64,000 nt of DNA from Flavobacterium endoglycinae (GTDB lineage: Bacteria > Bacteroidota > Bacteroidia > Flavobacteriales > Flavobacteriaceae). Shown in pieces: positions 10,349-19,232 of the stretch. Position 1 is the stretch's first letter. Each line of letters begins with the position of its first letter. The notes beneath the pieces were generated by a model. The model saw only the letters and a program-made list of their open reading frames with translations. It was not told where the DNA came from and made no database searches. The translations under genes and the position numbers were made by a program. The stretch spans positions 5,071,001 to 5,135,000 of the forward strand of contig NZ_CP071448.1 in NCBI RefSeq assembly GCF_017352115.1. The letters are read 5' to 3'.

Positions 10349-10414
10349 TAAATGTAGTTTTGCCCACACAATATCAATAGCACATTTGATGCATTATCTA
10401 ACAGAAATGTTGCA
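10349..10414 (-). promoter_or_regulatory. Putative promoter and HTCS operator of the GH3 gene
   Basis: On the minus strand TGCAACATTTCTG (10414-10402) and TGCATCAAATGTG (10393-10381) form a direct repeat with 21-bp period, related to the TGCATCATYTGTT repeat upstream of the SusC-like gene. A -33 TTG (10377-10375), an 18-bp spacer and a -7 TACATTTA (10356-10349) follow. The -7 starts 37 bp after the second repeat, against 36 bp at the SusC promoter. The rest of the spacer 10247-10557 shows nothing clear. Confidence 0.55.
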
Positions 10415-10557
10415 TAGACTGGCTTTTTGCATTGATAGCTGAAGAAATGTGTTAATTATAAATTTGATTCTAAACTTTAACACAGATGCACTGGTAATAG
10501 AATTAATAATTTTTTAAATTTGATTTACTTAAAAAATCCAAACACAAATCTTTTATA

Positions 10558-10803
10558 ATGGAAAAAGCTATACAACTAAAAGTGAGAAAAGATTTGAACC
10601 CTCGCCAGCAGCTCACGGTAATCAAGCTGAAAGGCAGTCTTATCTCAAAGGGCTATACCGAAATTATTCACATTCTAGATCAGGATGAGGAGTTTCATAT
10701 TAATACTTTTGAAACAGCTCCAGAACATAGAAATGAAGTGCAGCAGTATATTGCCGCTTTTATCAATGCTGAAAATCTATCGGACACAATTTCCATTCAG
10801 TAG
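10558..10803 (+). CDS. Small hypothetical protein, 81 aa
   Basis: I do not recognise this family. The product is a soluble, mixed-charge protein without signal peptide or membrane segment. It starts MEKAIQLKVRKDLNPRQ and ends in a short polar tail. The N-terminal half looks like alternating basic and hydrophobic strands, with acidic patches in the middle (DQDEEFHINTFE) and a probable helix (EVQQYIAAFINAE). It stands alone, divergent from GH3, with 227 bp before the next gene. Its composition and codon use resemble its neighbours, which supports a real gene. No function can be assigned. Confidence 0.6.
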   Translation: MEKAIQLKVRKDLNPRQQLTVIKLKGSLISKGYTEIIHILDQDEEFHINTFETAPEHRNEVQQYIAAFINAENLSDTISIQ

Positions 10804-11030
10804 TTTTATTTTTTTCTTTCTGGCAGGCTGCTGAATTTAATCTCTTATCGTTTTTTATAAAAGAAGTAAGCCTTAATAATTGCTTATGAATTATAACTTT
10901 AAGTTATATTCTATAATTTTAGAAAGCAAAGACAAAGATATTTGTACGTAAATTGCTCATATAATTAATGATTAAGGATAAAGATCTGTACTGTAATACA
11001 GCATCAGATCATACATAATATTTATATGAG

Positions 11031-11432
11031 ATGAGAGAAACACAGCCGGAAGCGGAAATTTTGATTTACGATGCAGCCCAAGTTTTACTTAGATATTTAA
11101 AAAAATGGTTTCCTAATTGCAGTTTTATTAATTTTTCTGCCGAGGAAGATTATCAAATCGATCTCGAACAATTTGATTTTATTGTATATGTTGTAGAGGG
11201 AGAAATACATATTAATGAGTTTTTCAAACTTTTAAACTCTAAAATAAAAATAGTATTTATGTCATCGCTTACCGTAAATCCAGAAGAAATTACGGATTTT
11301 AAAAGTTGGTTTGATATCAAATTCATAAATATTAATAGTACAAAAAGAGAGATCAAGGAGCAGTTTAAATTTCATTTAGATCAGCATCAAAAAAGAAAAA
11401 CTGCATCTCTGCATTTGTACCATGAAATATAA
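11031..11432 (+). CDS. Hypothetical protein, 133 aa, possible degenerate alpha/beta domain
   Basis: The family is not recognised. The protein has alternating predicted strands and helices (EILIYDAA, FDFIVYVVEGEI, KIKIVFMSSL, KFININSTKREIKEQF). This is reminiscent of a receiver or Rossmann-like fold, but I see no convincing phospho-acceptor Asp or Lys in the normal positions. It has no signal peptide and no membrane segment, so it is likely cytoplasmic. It is monocistronic between an orphan 81-aa gene and the GH89 gene. The product may be a small signalling adaptor, but this is a guess. The ATG at 11031 is chosen because it begins the longest open frame; a clear ribosome site is not visible. 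Confidence 0.55.
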   Translation: MRETQPEAEILIYDAAQVLLRYLKKWFPNCSFINFSAEEDYQIDLEQFDFIVYVVEGEIHINEFFKLLNSKIKIVFMSSLTVNPEEITDFKSWFDIKFININSTKREIKEQFKFHLDQHQKRKTASLHLYHEI

Positions 11433-11528
11433 ATGGTTTTAAGCTGTCATTAGTTCTTCTGCTAAAAACAATTTATGAGTTTCTAAATGGACTTACGTTT
11501 TTCTTGACTCGCTCAATTCCAAACACTG

Positions 11529-11544
11529 TGTAGAATATTCTACA
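11529..11544. promoter_or_regulatory. Perfect 16-bp palindrome TGTAGAATATTCTACA
   Basis: The palindrome is perfect and lies between the 133-aa gene and the GH89 operator. Perfect palindromes of this length are typical of dimeric-repressor operators. It has no T-run and is therefore not a terminator. No partner can be named. It is the only other clear structure in spacer 11433-11790 besides the operator/promoter and leader hairpin. Confidence 0.35.
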
Positions 11545-11621
11545 ATCTATATCCATCAATATATCGTATTATTAATTAAAAGACTTTTTATAATTACTCT
11601 AAAGAGTGATTGAAAAAATTG

Positions 11622-11676
11622 TCTATAGTTTTGATTGATATGTCCATTGACCAAGGTTTCTTACTTTCTAATTTTA
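11622..11676 (+). promoter_or_regulatory. Putative HTCS operator and promoter of the GH89 gene
   Basis: TCTAT (11622) and TCCAT (11643) lie exactly 21 bp apart in a context (GTTTTGAT between them) shared with the promoters at 14173 and 30966. TTG (11647-11649), a 19-bp spacer and TAATTTTA (11669-11676) match the Bacteroidota -33/-7 pattern with one mismatch. The -7 begins 26 bp after the second repeat, the same distance as at the other two sites. Transcription would begin more than 100 bp before the GH89 start codon. Confidence 0.65.
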
Positions 11677-11705
11677 TCCAAATCAAATCCTTTTATTCTA
11701 AAACC

Positions 11706-11740
11706 TATAACAATGTTATGTCATCGATGTAACTGTTATA
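11706..11740 (+). other. Possible hairpin in the GH89 mRNA leader
   Basis: TATAACA (11706-11712) pairs with TGTTATA (11734-11740), and GTTA (11715-11718) with TAAC (11730-11733) inside it across a small bulge. It lies between the predicted transcription start and the start codon at 11791. It could affect mRNA stability or translation. No known riboswitch is recognised. Confidence 0.3.
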
Positions 11741-11790
11741 CCGCTTTGATTTGTAAAGAAGCAAAGAATTCATTTTCGGAGGATTTATAA

Positions 11791-13986
11791 ATGGCAATTA
11801 TAATTAATATACTGAATATGAAATACACCTTTTCGAAAACTAGAAATTCTTTGCAAATAAAAATTTATCTTTCCTTTCTGTTCTTATGCGTCACTTCTAT
11901 TCTCTATCCACAAAGTGCAGGAGACTTAGACGCTCCGCAAGCTCTGCTGAAAAGACTTATTGGCAATAGGTCTGCTGAGTTCCAATTAAGTGTTGTAGAA
12001 AAAAAAGACAAAATTCTGCCAGATTGGTTTGAAATCGAGACTGATAACAATCACGTAAAAATAAAAGCCTCAAACAATACAGCACTCTGTTATGCGGCTT
12101 ATACTTTTCTTAAAGATATTGGTGCGGTATTAATCAGCTGGGAAGGAAACCGAATAGAACTCCCTAAAACTTGGCCAAAATATTCTAAAAAAGCAAACAC
12201 ACCGTTTGAGTATAGAGAATATCTCAATGCCTGTACTTTTGGCTACACAACTCCATGGTGGGATTGGAAACGCTGGGAACAAGAAATCGACTGGATGGCA
12301 TTGCACGGAATTAATCTGCCAACAGCCATGGAAGGTCAGGAAGCAGTATGGCAGGCGTTATGGAAAGAATATGGATTGAGTAATGTAGAATTAGAATCTC
12401 ATTTTGCAGGACCTGCTTATCTGCCTTGGCAGCGTATGGGAAATATTAATAGTCTTGAAGGACCTCTTCCGCAGGAATGGTTCGTTAAAAAAGAAGAACT
12501 TCAAAAGAAAATCTTAGAAAGAATGAAAGCATTGGATATGCATCCTGTTGTGCCTGCTTTCAGCGGTTATGTGCCAAAAGCTTTCGCAGAAAAACATCCA
12601 GAAGCAAAAATTACCGAATTAAAATCATGGTCGGGTGGTGGTTTTGCAAGTACTTTTTTGTTAGATTCCAAAGATCCTTTATTTAAAAAAATTGGAAAGC
12701 GATTTATTGAAATTTACACTCAAAAGTATGGGAAATCGAATTTCTATCTGGCCGATTCTTTTAACGAGATTGAACCTCCGGTTTCTGAACATAATAAATA
12801 TGAAGAACTATCAAATTACGGAAGTGCCATTTATGAAACCATAAATGAAGCAGCTCCCGGAGCAGTTTGGGTTATGCAGGGATGGCTTTTTGGTGATAAT
12901 AAGGAATTCTGGACGAAAGAAGCAACAAGCGCTTTTTTAAGTAAAGTTCCGAATGACAGACTCATGATTCAGGATTATGCCAATGACAGATATAAAGTAT
13001 GGGAAAATCAGGAAGCTTTTTATGGCAAACAGTGGACATATGGATATGTACATAATTACGGAGGATCGAATCCTGTGTATGGAGATTTAAAATTTTATAA
13101 AGACGAATTGACCAGTTTGCTTAAAAATCCGCACAAAGGAAACGTAGTAGGTTATGGAGCAATGCCGGAAGGTTTAAATAATAATTCTATCGTTTACGAA
13201 TACATATATGATCTTCCATGGACAAAAGGGGAACAGCCTCTAAATGACTGGATGGTTACCTATTTGAATGCGAGATACGGAGAGACTTCAAAATCTGCTC
13301 TTCAAGCTTGGCAATTATTACTGGAATCGGTTTATAACGTTAAATATTGGGAAACACGCTGGTGGAATGATTGGGCTGGAGCCTATTTGTTTTTCAAACG
13401 TCCAATGCTTAAAATTACAGAGTTTAAAGGTAATCCCGGCGACAAAGAAAAACTCAAAGAAGCTTTGGCTGTTTTGACCAAAGAAGCAAAGAAGTACAAT
13501 AAAAAGAATCTTATTCAATACGATCTAATAGATGTTTCAAGACATTATTATTCACTTTCCATTGATGAAGATTTGATTGCCTGTGTAAAAGCCTATGAGC
13601 AGAAAGATATTGCCAAAGGTGACGAATTATTTAAAAAGATAGAAAAGCAAGCTCTGCATATAGATGCCATCATGTCTGGACAACCTTTAAATAGTTTAGA
13701 CCAATGGGTAAAATCAGCATCTGATTATGGAAGTTCACCAGAAGTTTCTTCATTGTATGTTAAAAACGCCAAAACATTAATTACCCTTTGGGGCGGAGAA
13801 GGACACTTAAATGATTATGCTTCACGATCATGGAAAGGAATGTATAAAGGATTTTATTGGCCAAGATGGAAAATGTTTTTAGAGGCTTTAAAAAAGGCAT
13901 CTATTAATAATACTTCTTTTGATGAAAATAGAGAAAGAGAATCAATTAAAAATTGGGAAATAAATTGGACAGAAAGCAATAAATAG
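11791..13986 (+). CDS. GH89 family alpha-N-acetylglucosaminidase, 731 aa
   Basis: The protein hydrolyses terminal alpha-linked GlcNAc if it behaves like other GH89 members (human NAGLU, Clostridium perfringens enzyme). A small N-terminal domain is followed by the conserved barrel with TTPWWDWKRWEQEIDW, GINLPTAMEGQEAVW and GPAYLPWQRMGN. Glu326 in DSFNEIEPP and Glu460 in GAMPEGLNNN occupy the positions of the acid/base and nucleophile of NAGLU. An ATG at 11818 gives a more usual signal peptide (start MKYTFSKTRN, end TSILYPQS). The ATG at 11791 has a GGAGG 8 bases upstream, so both starts are plausible. The gene precedes SusC/SusD and GH92 enzymes and shares an operator with SusC, which suggests removal of alpha-GlcNAc caps from a mannose-rich glycan. 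Confidence 0.95.
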   Translation: MAIIINILNMKYTFSKTRNSLQIKIYLSFLFLCVTSILYPQSAGDLDAPQALLKRLIGNRSAEFQLSVVEKKDKILPDWFEIETDNNHVKIKASNNTALCYAAYTFLKDIGAVLISWEGNRIELPKTWPKYSKKANTPFEYREYLNACTFGYTTPWWDWKRWEQEIDWMALHGINLPTAMEGQEAVWQALWKEYGLSNVELESHFAGPAYLPWQRMGNINSLEGPLPQEWFVKKEELQKKILERMKALDMHPVVPAFSGYVPKAFAEKHPEAKITELKSWSGGGFASTFLLDSKDPLFKKIGKRFIEIYTQKYGKSNFYLADSFNEIEPPVSEHNKYEELSNYGSAIYETINEAAPGAVWVMQGWLFGDNKEFWTKEATSAFLSKVPNDRLMIQDYANDRYKVWENQEAFYGKQWTYGYVHNYGGSNPVYGDLKFYKDELTSLLKNPHKGNVVGYGAMPEGLNNNSIVYEYIYDLPWTKGEQPLNDWMVTYLNARYGETSKSALQAWQLLLESVYNVKYWETRWWNDWAGAYLFFKRPMLKITEFKGNPGDKEKLKEALAVLTKEAKKYNKKNLIQYDLIDVSRHYYSLSIDEDLIACVKAYEQKDIAKGDELFKKIEKQALHIDAIMSGQPLNSLDQWVKSASDYGSSPEVSSLYVKNAKTLITLWGGEGHLNDYASRSWKGMYKGFYWPRWKMFLEALKKASINNTSFDENRERESIKNWEINWTESNK

Positions 13987-14172
13987 ATTCTAAGATTGCA
14001 ATTACTACGTATATACGCATAATTTAACTTCATATTTATAACATAACCTAAAAACCACACGATCTCAATGAAAGAAAAAATTACGAAATCGATTTATTAG
14101 TCAGTTTTTCATTATATAATTGTATAAAAAAAACGTCGCTAAGTCTTGATTTTACTGGCCTTATAGAAATTA

Positions 14173-14227
14173 TCCATGTTTATGAATAACTTGTCCATTT
14201 GTTAACATTTCATTAGAACTAATTTCG
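14173..14227 (+). promoter_or_regulatory. Putative HTCS operator and promoter of the SusC/SusD operon
   Basis: TCCAT at 14173 and TCCAT at 14194 form a 21-bp-period direct repeat inside the conserved frame ATCCATGTTTATGA and GTCCATTTG. The -33 TTG (14199-14201), 18-bp spacer and -7 TAATTTCG (14220-14227) follow, with the -7 again 26 bp after the second repeat. The ATG of SusC is 33 bp further on. The second repeat abuts the -33 element, the classical position for an AraC-type activator. Confidence 0.7.
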
Positions 14228-14260
14228 GCATACTATTTTAACTAATTAACCAATATCACA

Positions 14261-17200
14261 ATGGAAAAACTTAAACTTTTATTATTAGCCTTTTGCTTTG
14301 GCTTCTCAATGAATACATGGGCACAAAAAACAGAAGTGTCTGGTGTAGTTTTAGATGACAAAGGTATTCCGCTGCCTGCTGCCAATGTACTGGAGAAAGG
14401 AACTACGAATACAGTAACTACAGATTTTGATGGAAAATTTAAAATTTTGGCATCAAACAAAAATGCCACACTTATATTTTCCTTTATGGGATTTGAAGAT
14501 CAGCCTCTTAAATTAGACGGAACCAAAACAAATTATTCAATTAAATTGCAGTCAACTACAACCAGCTTAGAACAGGTAGTCGTAGTAGGTTACGGAAAAG
14601 GATCTCGTAAAAATTTAACGACTTCGGTAACTTCTGTAAAAGCAGAAGATCTAAATCGAGGAGCCATCAGTGATGTTGGACAGCTTTTACAAGGTAAAGT
14701 TTCTGGTTTGAATATTTCATCAAGCGGCGATCCTACAAAAACGGCTTCTGTGGTTTTGCGTGGAGCATCGACATTAAATAGTTCTCAGGGACCTTTTTAT
14801 GTAATTGATGGTATTCCTGGAGTGGATATCTCAGTAATTTCTCCAGATGACATTGCTACGATCGACGTTTTAAAAGATGCTGCCGCAACCGCAATTTACG
14901 GTAACCGAGCTGCCAATGGAGTGATCATGGTAACTACTAAAAAAGGAAGCAAGGGCAGAACCCAGATTGCGTATAATGGATATGTTGGCTGGGAAGAAGT
15001 TTCCAATAATCTCGATATGATGAATGCAGATCAGCTTAGAGATTTTACCACTAAAAACAATTTGAATTTTACTCCGGAAAATGATAAAGGTGCTAAAACT
15101 AACTGGCAAAAAGAAATTTTAAGACCAGGACGTGCGGCATCCAGCAGCCATAACTTGTCTATGAGCGGTGGAGGCGATCACGGAAATTATACTGCCAGTA
15201 TTACTTCTCTTAATAAAGAAGGAGTAATGCAGAAAAGTGATTTTTCTCGTATTATTGCTCGTTTATCTGTTGAACAATATGCTTTTGATGACAAGGTTAA
15301 ATTTGGTTTAAATGTTACTAACTCTACTACCAAATATCAAAATGTGCCACAGCGTAATACCGTTCTTTTGCAAGCCTCAAGTTATCTTCCTGTTTCTCCG
15401 GTAAGAAATGCTGATGGAAGTTTTTTTGAAAATTTTACAAGTCCGGGATATTTCAACCCAGTAGCTTTAATTGCACATGGTACAGACGAAACAAAAACGG
15501 ACAACCTAGTAGGTAACATTACTGCAGAAGTAAAACTTCCGTTTGGAATTACGTATAATTTGAATGTAGCGCACCAGCGATTAACAGCATCTCATGGAGA
15601 ATTTTATGACAGTTATTATTCACAATACAACAGTGCCAACTTTTACAACAATCCAGATCCGCCTTTGACAAAAACATTGGTTAATTTTGGTGTAAATGGT
15701 TCTGCATTAAGAAACTCTTACGAAACTAGAAACAATATTATTGAAAGCTTCTTTACTTGGGATAAATCATTTGGCGAGCATAAAATAAAAGCCGTTTTAG
15801 GGTATTCATGGCAGGAAAATACGTTAGGAGATGGTTTTCAGGCTACAACCACAAACTTTCCTGTAGACAATGTTGGGTATAATAACTTAGCTTTAAGTAA
15901 CTATACTTCGGTAAATGGTTATGTAGTAAATTTTGGTGATAGTAAAGCATACCAGCAGACACGTTTGATTTCTTACTTTGGACGTTTAAATTACAACTAT
16001 AAAGACAAATACCTTTTACAAGGATCACTTAGAAGAGACGGTGGTTCTATGTTTGGAGCTAATAACCGCTGGGGATATTTCCCTTCCGTAGGTGGTGCTT
16101 GGAGATTGGATAAAGAAAATTTCATGAAAGACCAAAACTTTTTCAGTGATTTGAAACTGCGTGGAAGCTGGGGGGTAACTGGTAACTCGTCTGGATTTAA
16201 TGCATACACAGCGCAATTTATTTCAGGAAGTTTAGGTACTTTTTATTACAACGGACAGCAGATTGGAGCTTACGGACCAAACCAAGCAGCAAACCCTGAT
16301 TTGAAATGGGAAAAAACTGCTACAGCCAATATTGGTCTTGACTTCTCAATCTTAAAAGGAAAAGTAACAGGTTCTATTGACGTTTACGACAAGAAAACAA
16401 CAGATATGATCTTCAACTACAATGTTAATCCAGTATTGGTGCCAGTAGGAACAATTGTAGCCAACGGAGGAACAATGTCGAATAAAGGTATTGAGGTAAG
16501 CTTAAGCACAACTCCAGTAAAAACAGCAGATTTCAGCTGGACGACTAACATAAATCTGGCACACAATAAAAATGAGATTGTAAAATTAACCAGTCCGTTT
16601 TTTGTGGGAGGAGATTCTATCCGCCGTGTACAGCCAGATGGAGGCGGACAAACAGGAAGTACCTTACAGATTTTTAAAGAAGGAAAACCTCTTGGGCAGT
16701 TCTTTACTCTAAAATACGCAGGAAAAAATGCTAATGGCGTTTCTCAGTATTATGATAAAAATGGTGATTTAACCACTACACCACAAATTGGAGTAGATTA
16801 TCATTATGCAGGAAGTGCACAGCCAAAATTATTAGTAGGATGGGCCAATAATTTTCAATACAAAAAATTCGATTTAAGTATTTTCTTCAGAGGAGTTTTT
16901 GGTAATAAAATTTTCAATGCCACCCGTGCCGATTTATTCAGACCAAGTACTGCTATGACCAATAATATTTTAGTTGATGCAGGCAATGAGTCGCCAAATG
17001 ATCTAAACGCATACAAATATTCAGATCGTTTTATAGAAGACGGCAGTTACGTACGATTGGACAATATGACCTTAGGATATAATTTTGGAAAAGTGGGAAG
17101 ATACATCAGCAGCGTGCGTATCTATCAAACCATTAATAACGTATTTGTTATTACGAAATACAGAGGAATTGATCCAGAGGTAGAACAAGGAGGAACAGCT

Positions 17201-17272
17201 CCAGGTGTAGATTCAAATAACTTCTATCCAAAAACCAGAACTTATATGTTTGGTTTAAATGTGATCTTCTAA
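14261..17272 (+). CDS. SusC-like TonB-dependent outer-membrane receptor, 1003 aa
   Basis: A complete receptor with signal peptide (ending NTWAQ) and regulatory-like domain (SGVVLDDKGIPLPAANVLEK). The motif QVVVVGYGKGSRKNLT precedes a plug domain (VVLRGASTLNSSQGPFYVIDG, ATAIYGNRAANGVIMVTTKKG), and a 22-strand-type beta barrel follows. The C-terminus includes KYRGIDPEVEQGGTAPGVD and ends in an aromatic residue (GLNVIF), as expected for outer-membrane barrels. It would import oligosaccharides with the SusD partner 19 bp downstream. It belongs to the GH89/GH92 locus. Predicted control is by the HTCS at 26517 through the operator 34-88 bp upstream. Substrate is inferred from the neighbours, not from this sequence. 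Confidence 0.97.
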   Translation: MEKLKLLLLAFCFGFSMNTWAQKTEVSGVVLDDKGIPLPAANVLEKGTTNTVTTDFDGKFKILASNKNATLIFSFMGFEDQPLKLDGTKTNYSIKLQSTTTSLEQVVVVGYGKGSRKNLTTSVTSVKAEDLNRGAISDVGQLLQGKVSGLNISSSGDPTKTASVVLRGASTLNSSQGPFYVIDGIPGVDISVISPDDIATIDVLKDAAATAIYGNRAANGVIMVTTKKGSKGRTQIAYNGYVGWEEVSNNLDMMNADQLRDFTTKNNLNFTPENDKGAKTNWQKEILRPGRAASSSHNLSMSGGGDHGNYTASITSLNKEGVMQKSDFSRIIARLSVEQYAFDDKVKFGLNVTNSTTKYQNVPQRNTVLLQASSYLPVSPVRNADGSFFENFTSPGYFNPVALIAHGTDETKTDNLVGNITAEVKLPFGITYNLNVAHQRLTASHGEFYDSYYSQYNSANFYNNPDPPLTKTLVNFGVNGSALRNSYETRNNIIESFFTWDKSFGEHKIKAVLGYSWQENTLGDGFQATTTNFPVDNVGYNNLALSNYTSVNGYVVNFGDSKAYQQTRLISYFGRLNYNYKDKYLLQGSLRRDGGSMFGANNRWGYFPSVGGAWRLDKENFMKDQNFFSDLKLRGSWGVTGNSSGFNAYTAQFISGSLGTFYYNGQQIGAYGPNQAANPDLKWEKTATANIGLDFSILKGKVTGSIDVYDKKTTDMIFNYNVNPVLVPVGTIVANGGTMSNKGIEVSLSTTPVKTADFSWTTNINLAHNKNEIVKLTSPFFVGGDSIRRVQPDGGGQTGSTLQIFKEGKPLGQFFTLKYAGKNANGVSQYYDKNGDLTTTPQIGVDYHYAGSAQPKLLVGWANNFQYKKFDLSIFFRGVFGNKIFNATRADLFRPSTAMTNNILVDAGNESPNDLNAYKYSDRFIEDGSYVRLDNMTLGYNFGKVGRYISSVRIYQTINNVFVITKYRGIDPEVEQGGTAPGVDSNNFYPKTRTYMFGLNVIF

Positions 17273-17291
17273 AAATTAAATGCTAAAAATT

Positions 17292-18905
17292 ATGAAAAAG
17301 ATATTAAAATATTTAGGTCTTCCAGTATTGATGGCTGGTTTAGTATGGTCTTGTGATGATCTTGATGTGCCTATTACAACACAATTAACTCCTGAAGTAT
17401 TTCCACAGAATTCAACACAATATATTCAAACTACAGGACCCGTTTATGCAGCTTTCAGAGGTGAGTTTTCATTTGCTTGGTGGTGGTCGCAGTCTTTAAC
17501 AACAGATGAAGCTATTCTTCCGGCAAGAGGAGGAAACTGGTTTGACAACAGAAACTATATTGCCATGCATTACCATGACTGGAATGCAGACAACGGTATC
17601 ATAGGAAGCCTTTGGGATTGGTCATCTAAAGTGATTGGTACAAGTAATCAGGCAATCTCAATTTTAAGACAAACAATGCCTGAAGGTGCAGAGAAAAAAA
17701 CTTTGATTTCGGAGTTAAAAACAATGCGTGCTATTTCCTATTTCATGCTGATGGACAGCTATGGAGATGTACCATTGGATACTTTATACGGAGATTTTAG
17801 CTCTCACACCAAAACGCCTAGAAAAGACGTGTTCAACTTTATTGAAAAAGAATTAAAAAGTGCAGTTCCAAATTTAAACCCTGCATCTGGGGTGGCAACT
17901 TACGGAAGACCAAATAAACAAACTGCTAATGCAATGTTAGCAAAACTGTATTTGAATGCAAATGTGTACACAGGAACACAGCGTTATAGTGATTGTATTG
18001 CTGCTTGTGATGAAGTCATTAATTCTGGTTTGTATGCAGTCGAACCGAGAGCGACTTATCTTCAAATGTTTTATCCAACAAATGGACCAGCAATGAAAGA
18101 ATTCATTTTTGCAGTTCCTTACGATCCAGCAGCTGTTACTGTGGGGTATAACGGTCAAATGTACCACGCACGTTATGATGTGCCGCGTTCTGAAAGAGCA
18201 AAGTTTGGACTTTCTTTTACCCCAAGCGCACCTAGAAGTACACTGCCAGAATTTTATGCCAATTTTGATGATCCAAATGATATCCGTAATAAACAATGGC
18301 TTACAGGACTTCAGTATCTAAACGATGGAGTTACACCAGTAATGGTTACAACCACTAAAAAAGGATACGACCAGTTTTATACAGGATCTGATGGAGGAGC
18401 ATCCTATACCTATCAGGTAAATCTAACGCCAAATATTGTACCTCGTCAAAGTGAAGCTTTATTTGATCTTGGAAATGATGAAATCGCTTGGAATATGGGA
18501 TATAGAAATATTAAATTTTATCCAGATGCCACTTCAACAAATCGTAACCAAAAGAATGATGTTCCTTTCTTACGTTATTCAGATGTACTGTTAATGAAAG
18601 CAGAATCAATTCTTCGCGGCGGAACAGTAACTTTAGGACAAAGTGCAGACGCATTGGTAAACATGGTTCGTTCTAACCGTACCACATCTGCAGCCTTAAC
18701 AGGTGTAACATTGGAAGATCTGTACAAAGAAAGAAGCCGAGAATTTGCATGGGAAGCGTGGCATAGAAACGACATGATCCGTTTTGGAAAATATGAAGGA
18801 TCATGGGGCTACAAAACCAATACAGATCTTTACCGTCGTGTATTCCCAATTCCAACAAACGCTATGGTTTTAAATCCGGCTCTTACTCAAAATGACGGAT
18901 ATTAA
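17292..18905 (+). CDS. SusD-like glycan-binding outer-membrane lipoprotein, 537 aa
   Basis: The ATG at 17292 is preferred over one at 17280 because it gives a compact lipoprotein signal (MKKILKYLGL to GLVWSC). The lipidated Cys is followed by DDLDVP, an acidic start typical of surface-exposed Bacteroidota lipoproteins. The SusD/RagB fold is shown by the helical N-terminal TPR-like region (LISELKTMRAISYFMLMD, YGDVPLDT), TANAMLAKLYLNANVYTG and the C-terminal FLRYSDVLLMKAE and YKERSREFAWEAWHRNDMIRFG motifs. SusD proteins form the lid of the SusC barrel and bind the glycan. It is co-transcribed with the preceding receptor and followed by a strong terminator. Confidence 0.96.
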   Translation: MKKILKYLGLPVLMAGLVWSCDDLDVPITTQLTPEVFPQNSTQYIQTTGPVYAAFRGEFSFAWWWSQSLTTDEAILPARGGNWFDNRNYIAMHYHDWNADNGIIGSLWDWSSKVIGTSNQAISILRQTMPEGAEKKTLISELKTMRAISYFMLMDSYGDVPLDTLYGDFSSHTKTPRKDVFNFIEKELKSAVPNLNPASGVATYGRPNKQTANAMLAKLYLNANVYTGTQRYSDCIAACDEVINSGLYAVEPRATYLQMFYPTNGPAMKEFIFAVPYDPAAVTVGYNGQMYHARYDVPRSERAKFGLSFTPSAPRSTLPEFYANFDDPNDIRNKQWLTGLQYLNDGVTPVMVTTTKKGYDQFYTGSDGGASYTYQVNLTPNIVPRQSEALFDLGNDEIAWNMGYRNIKFYPDATSTNRNQKNDVPFLRYSDVLLMKAESILRGGTVTLGQSADALVNMVRSNRTTSAALTGVTLEDLYKERSREFAWEAWHRNDMIRFGKYEGSWGYKTNTDLYRRVFPIPTNAMVLNPALTQNDGY

Positions 18906-18950
18906 AATAAGAATTTAGTTAAGTACGCATTGTAACCCAATTTAATTTCG

Positions 18951-19029
18951 AAAGGAGAAGAGCGTAAAAAATCTTCTCCTTTTTTACTAAAAAGAAAACT
19001 GGTGTTTGGTTACTCATGATAACCAGTTT
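18951..19029 (+). terminator. Terminator after SusD, plus a second hairpin
   Basis: AAAGGAGAAG (18951-18960) pairs with CTTCTCCTTT (18973-18982), followed by T residues: a good intrinsic terminator. A second hairpin, AAACTGGT (18996-19003) with ACCAGTTT (19022-19029), lies just after it. The 327-bp spacer 18906-19232 therefore separates SusCD from the GH92 genes. I find no clear promoter for the GH92 genes in the rest of it, so partial read-through is possible. Confidence 0.75.
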
Positions 19030-19232
19030 AGTTTCATTTTCATTTTTGAGTGTATACTTAGCTTAATCGAATGCAATTTGTGAGATTCAATGAAAGATTA
19101 AGCTTTGTAACATTCTTTTTAAGTTTTAAAATATTCAAGTTGTTCAGTATCAATTGAATGTTGAGGTTTCCGATTTAACCGTTATAAAAATCAGTATCAG
19201 CCCAATTTTGTCCCATCAATATCAACAGCATA

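Noticed and set aside
11031..11432. Response-regulator receiver domain
   Set aside because: The alternating strand-helix pattern is suggestive, but no phospho-acceptor Asp or conserved Lys is in the expected places.
19191..19216. TCAGT and CCCAT with a 21-bp period before GH92
   Set aside because: Only weak similarity to the TCCAT half-site and no matching -7 element; treated as chance.
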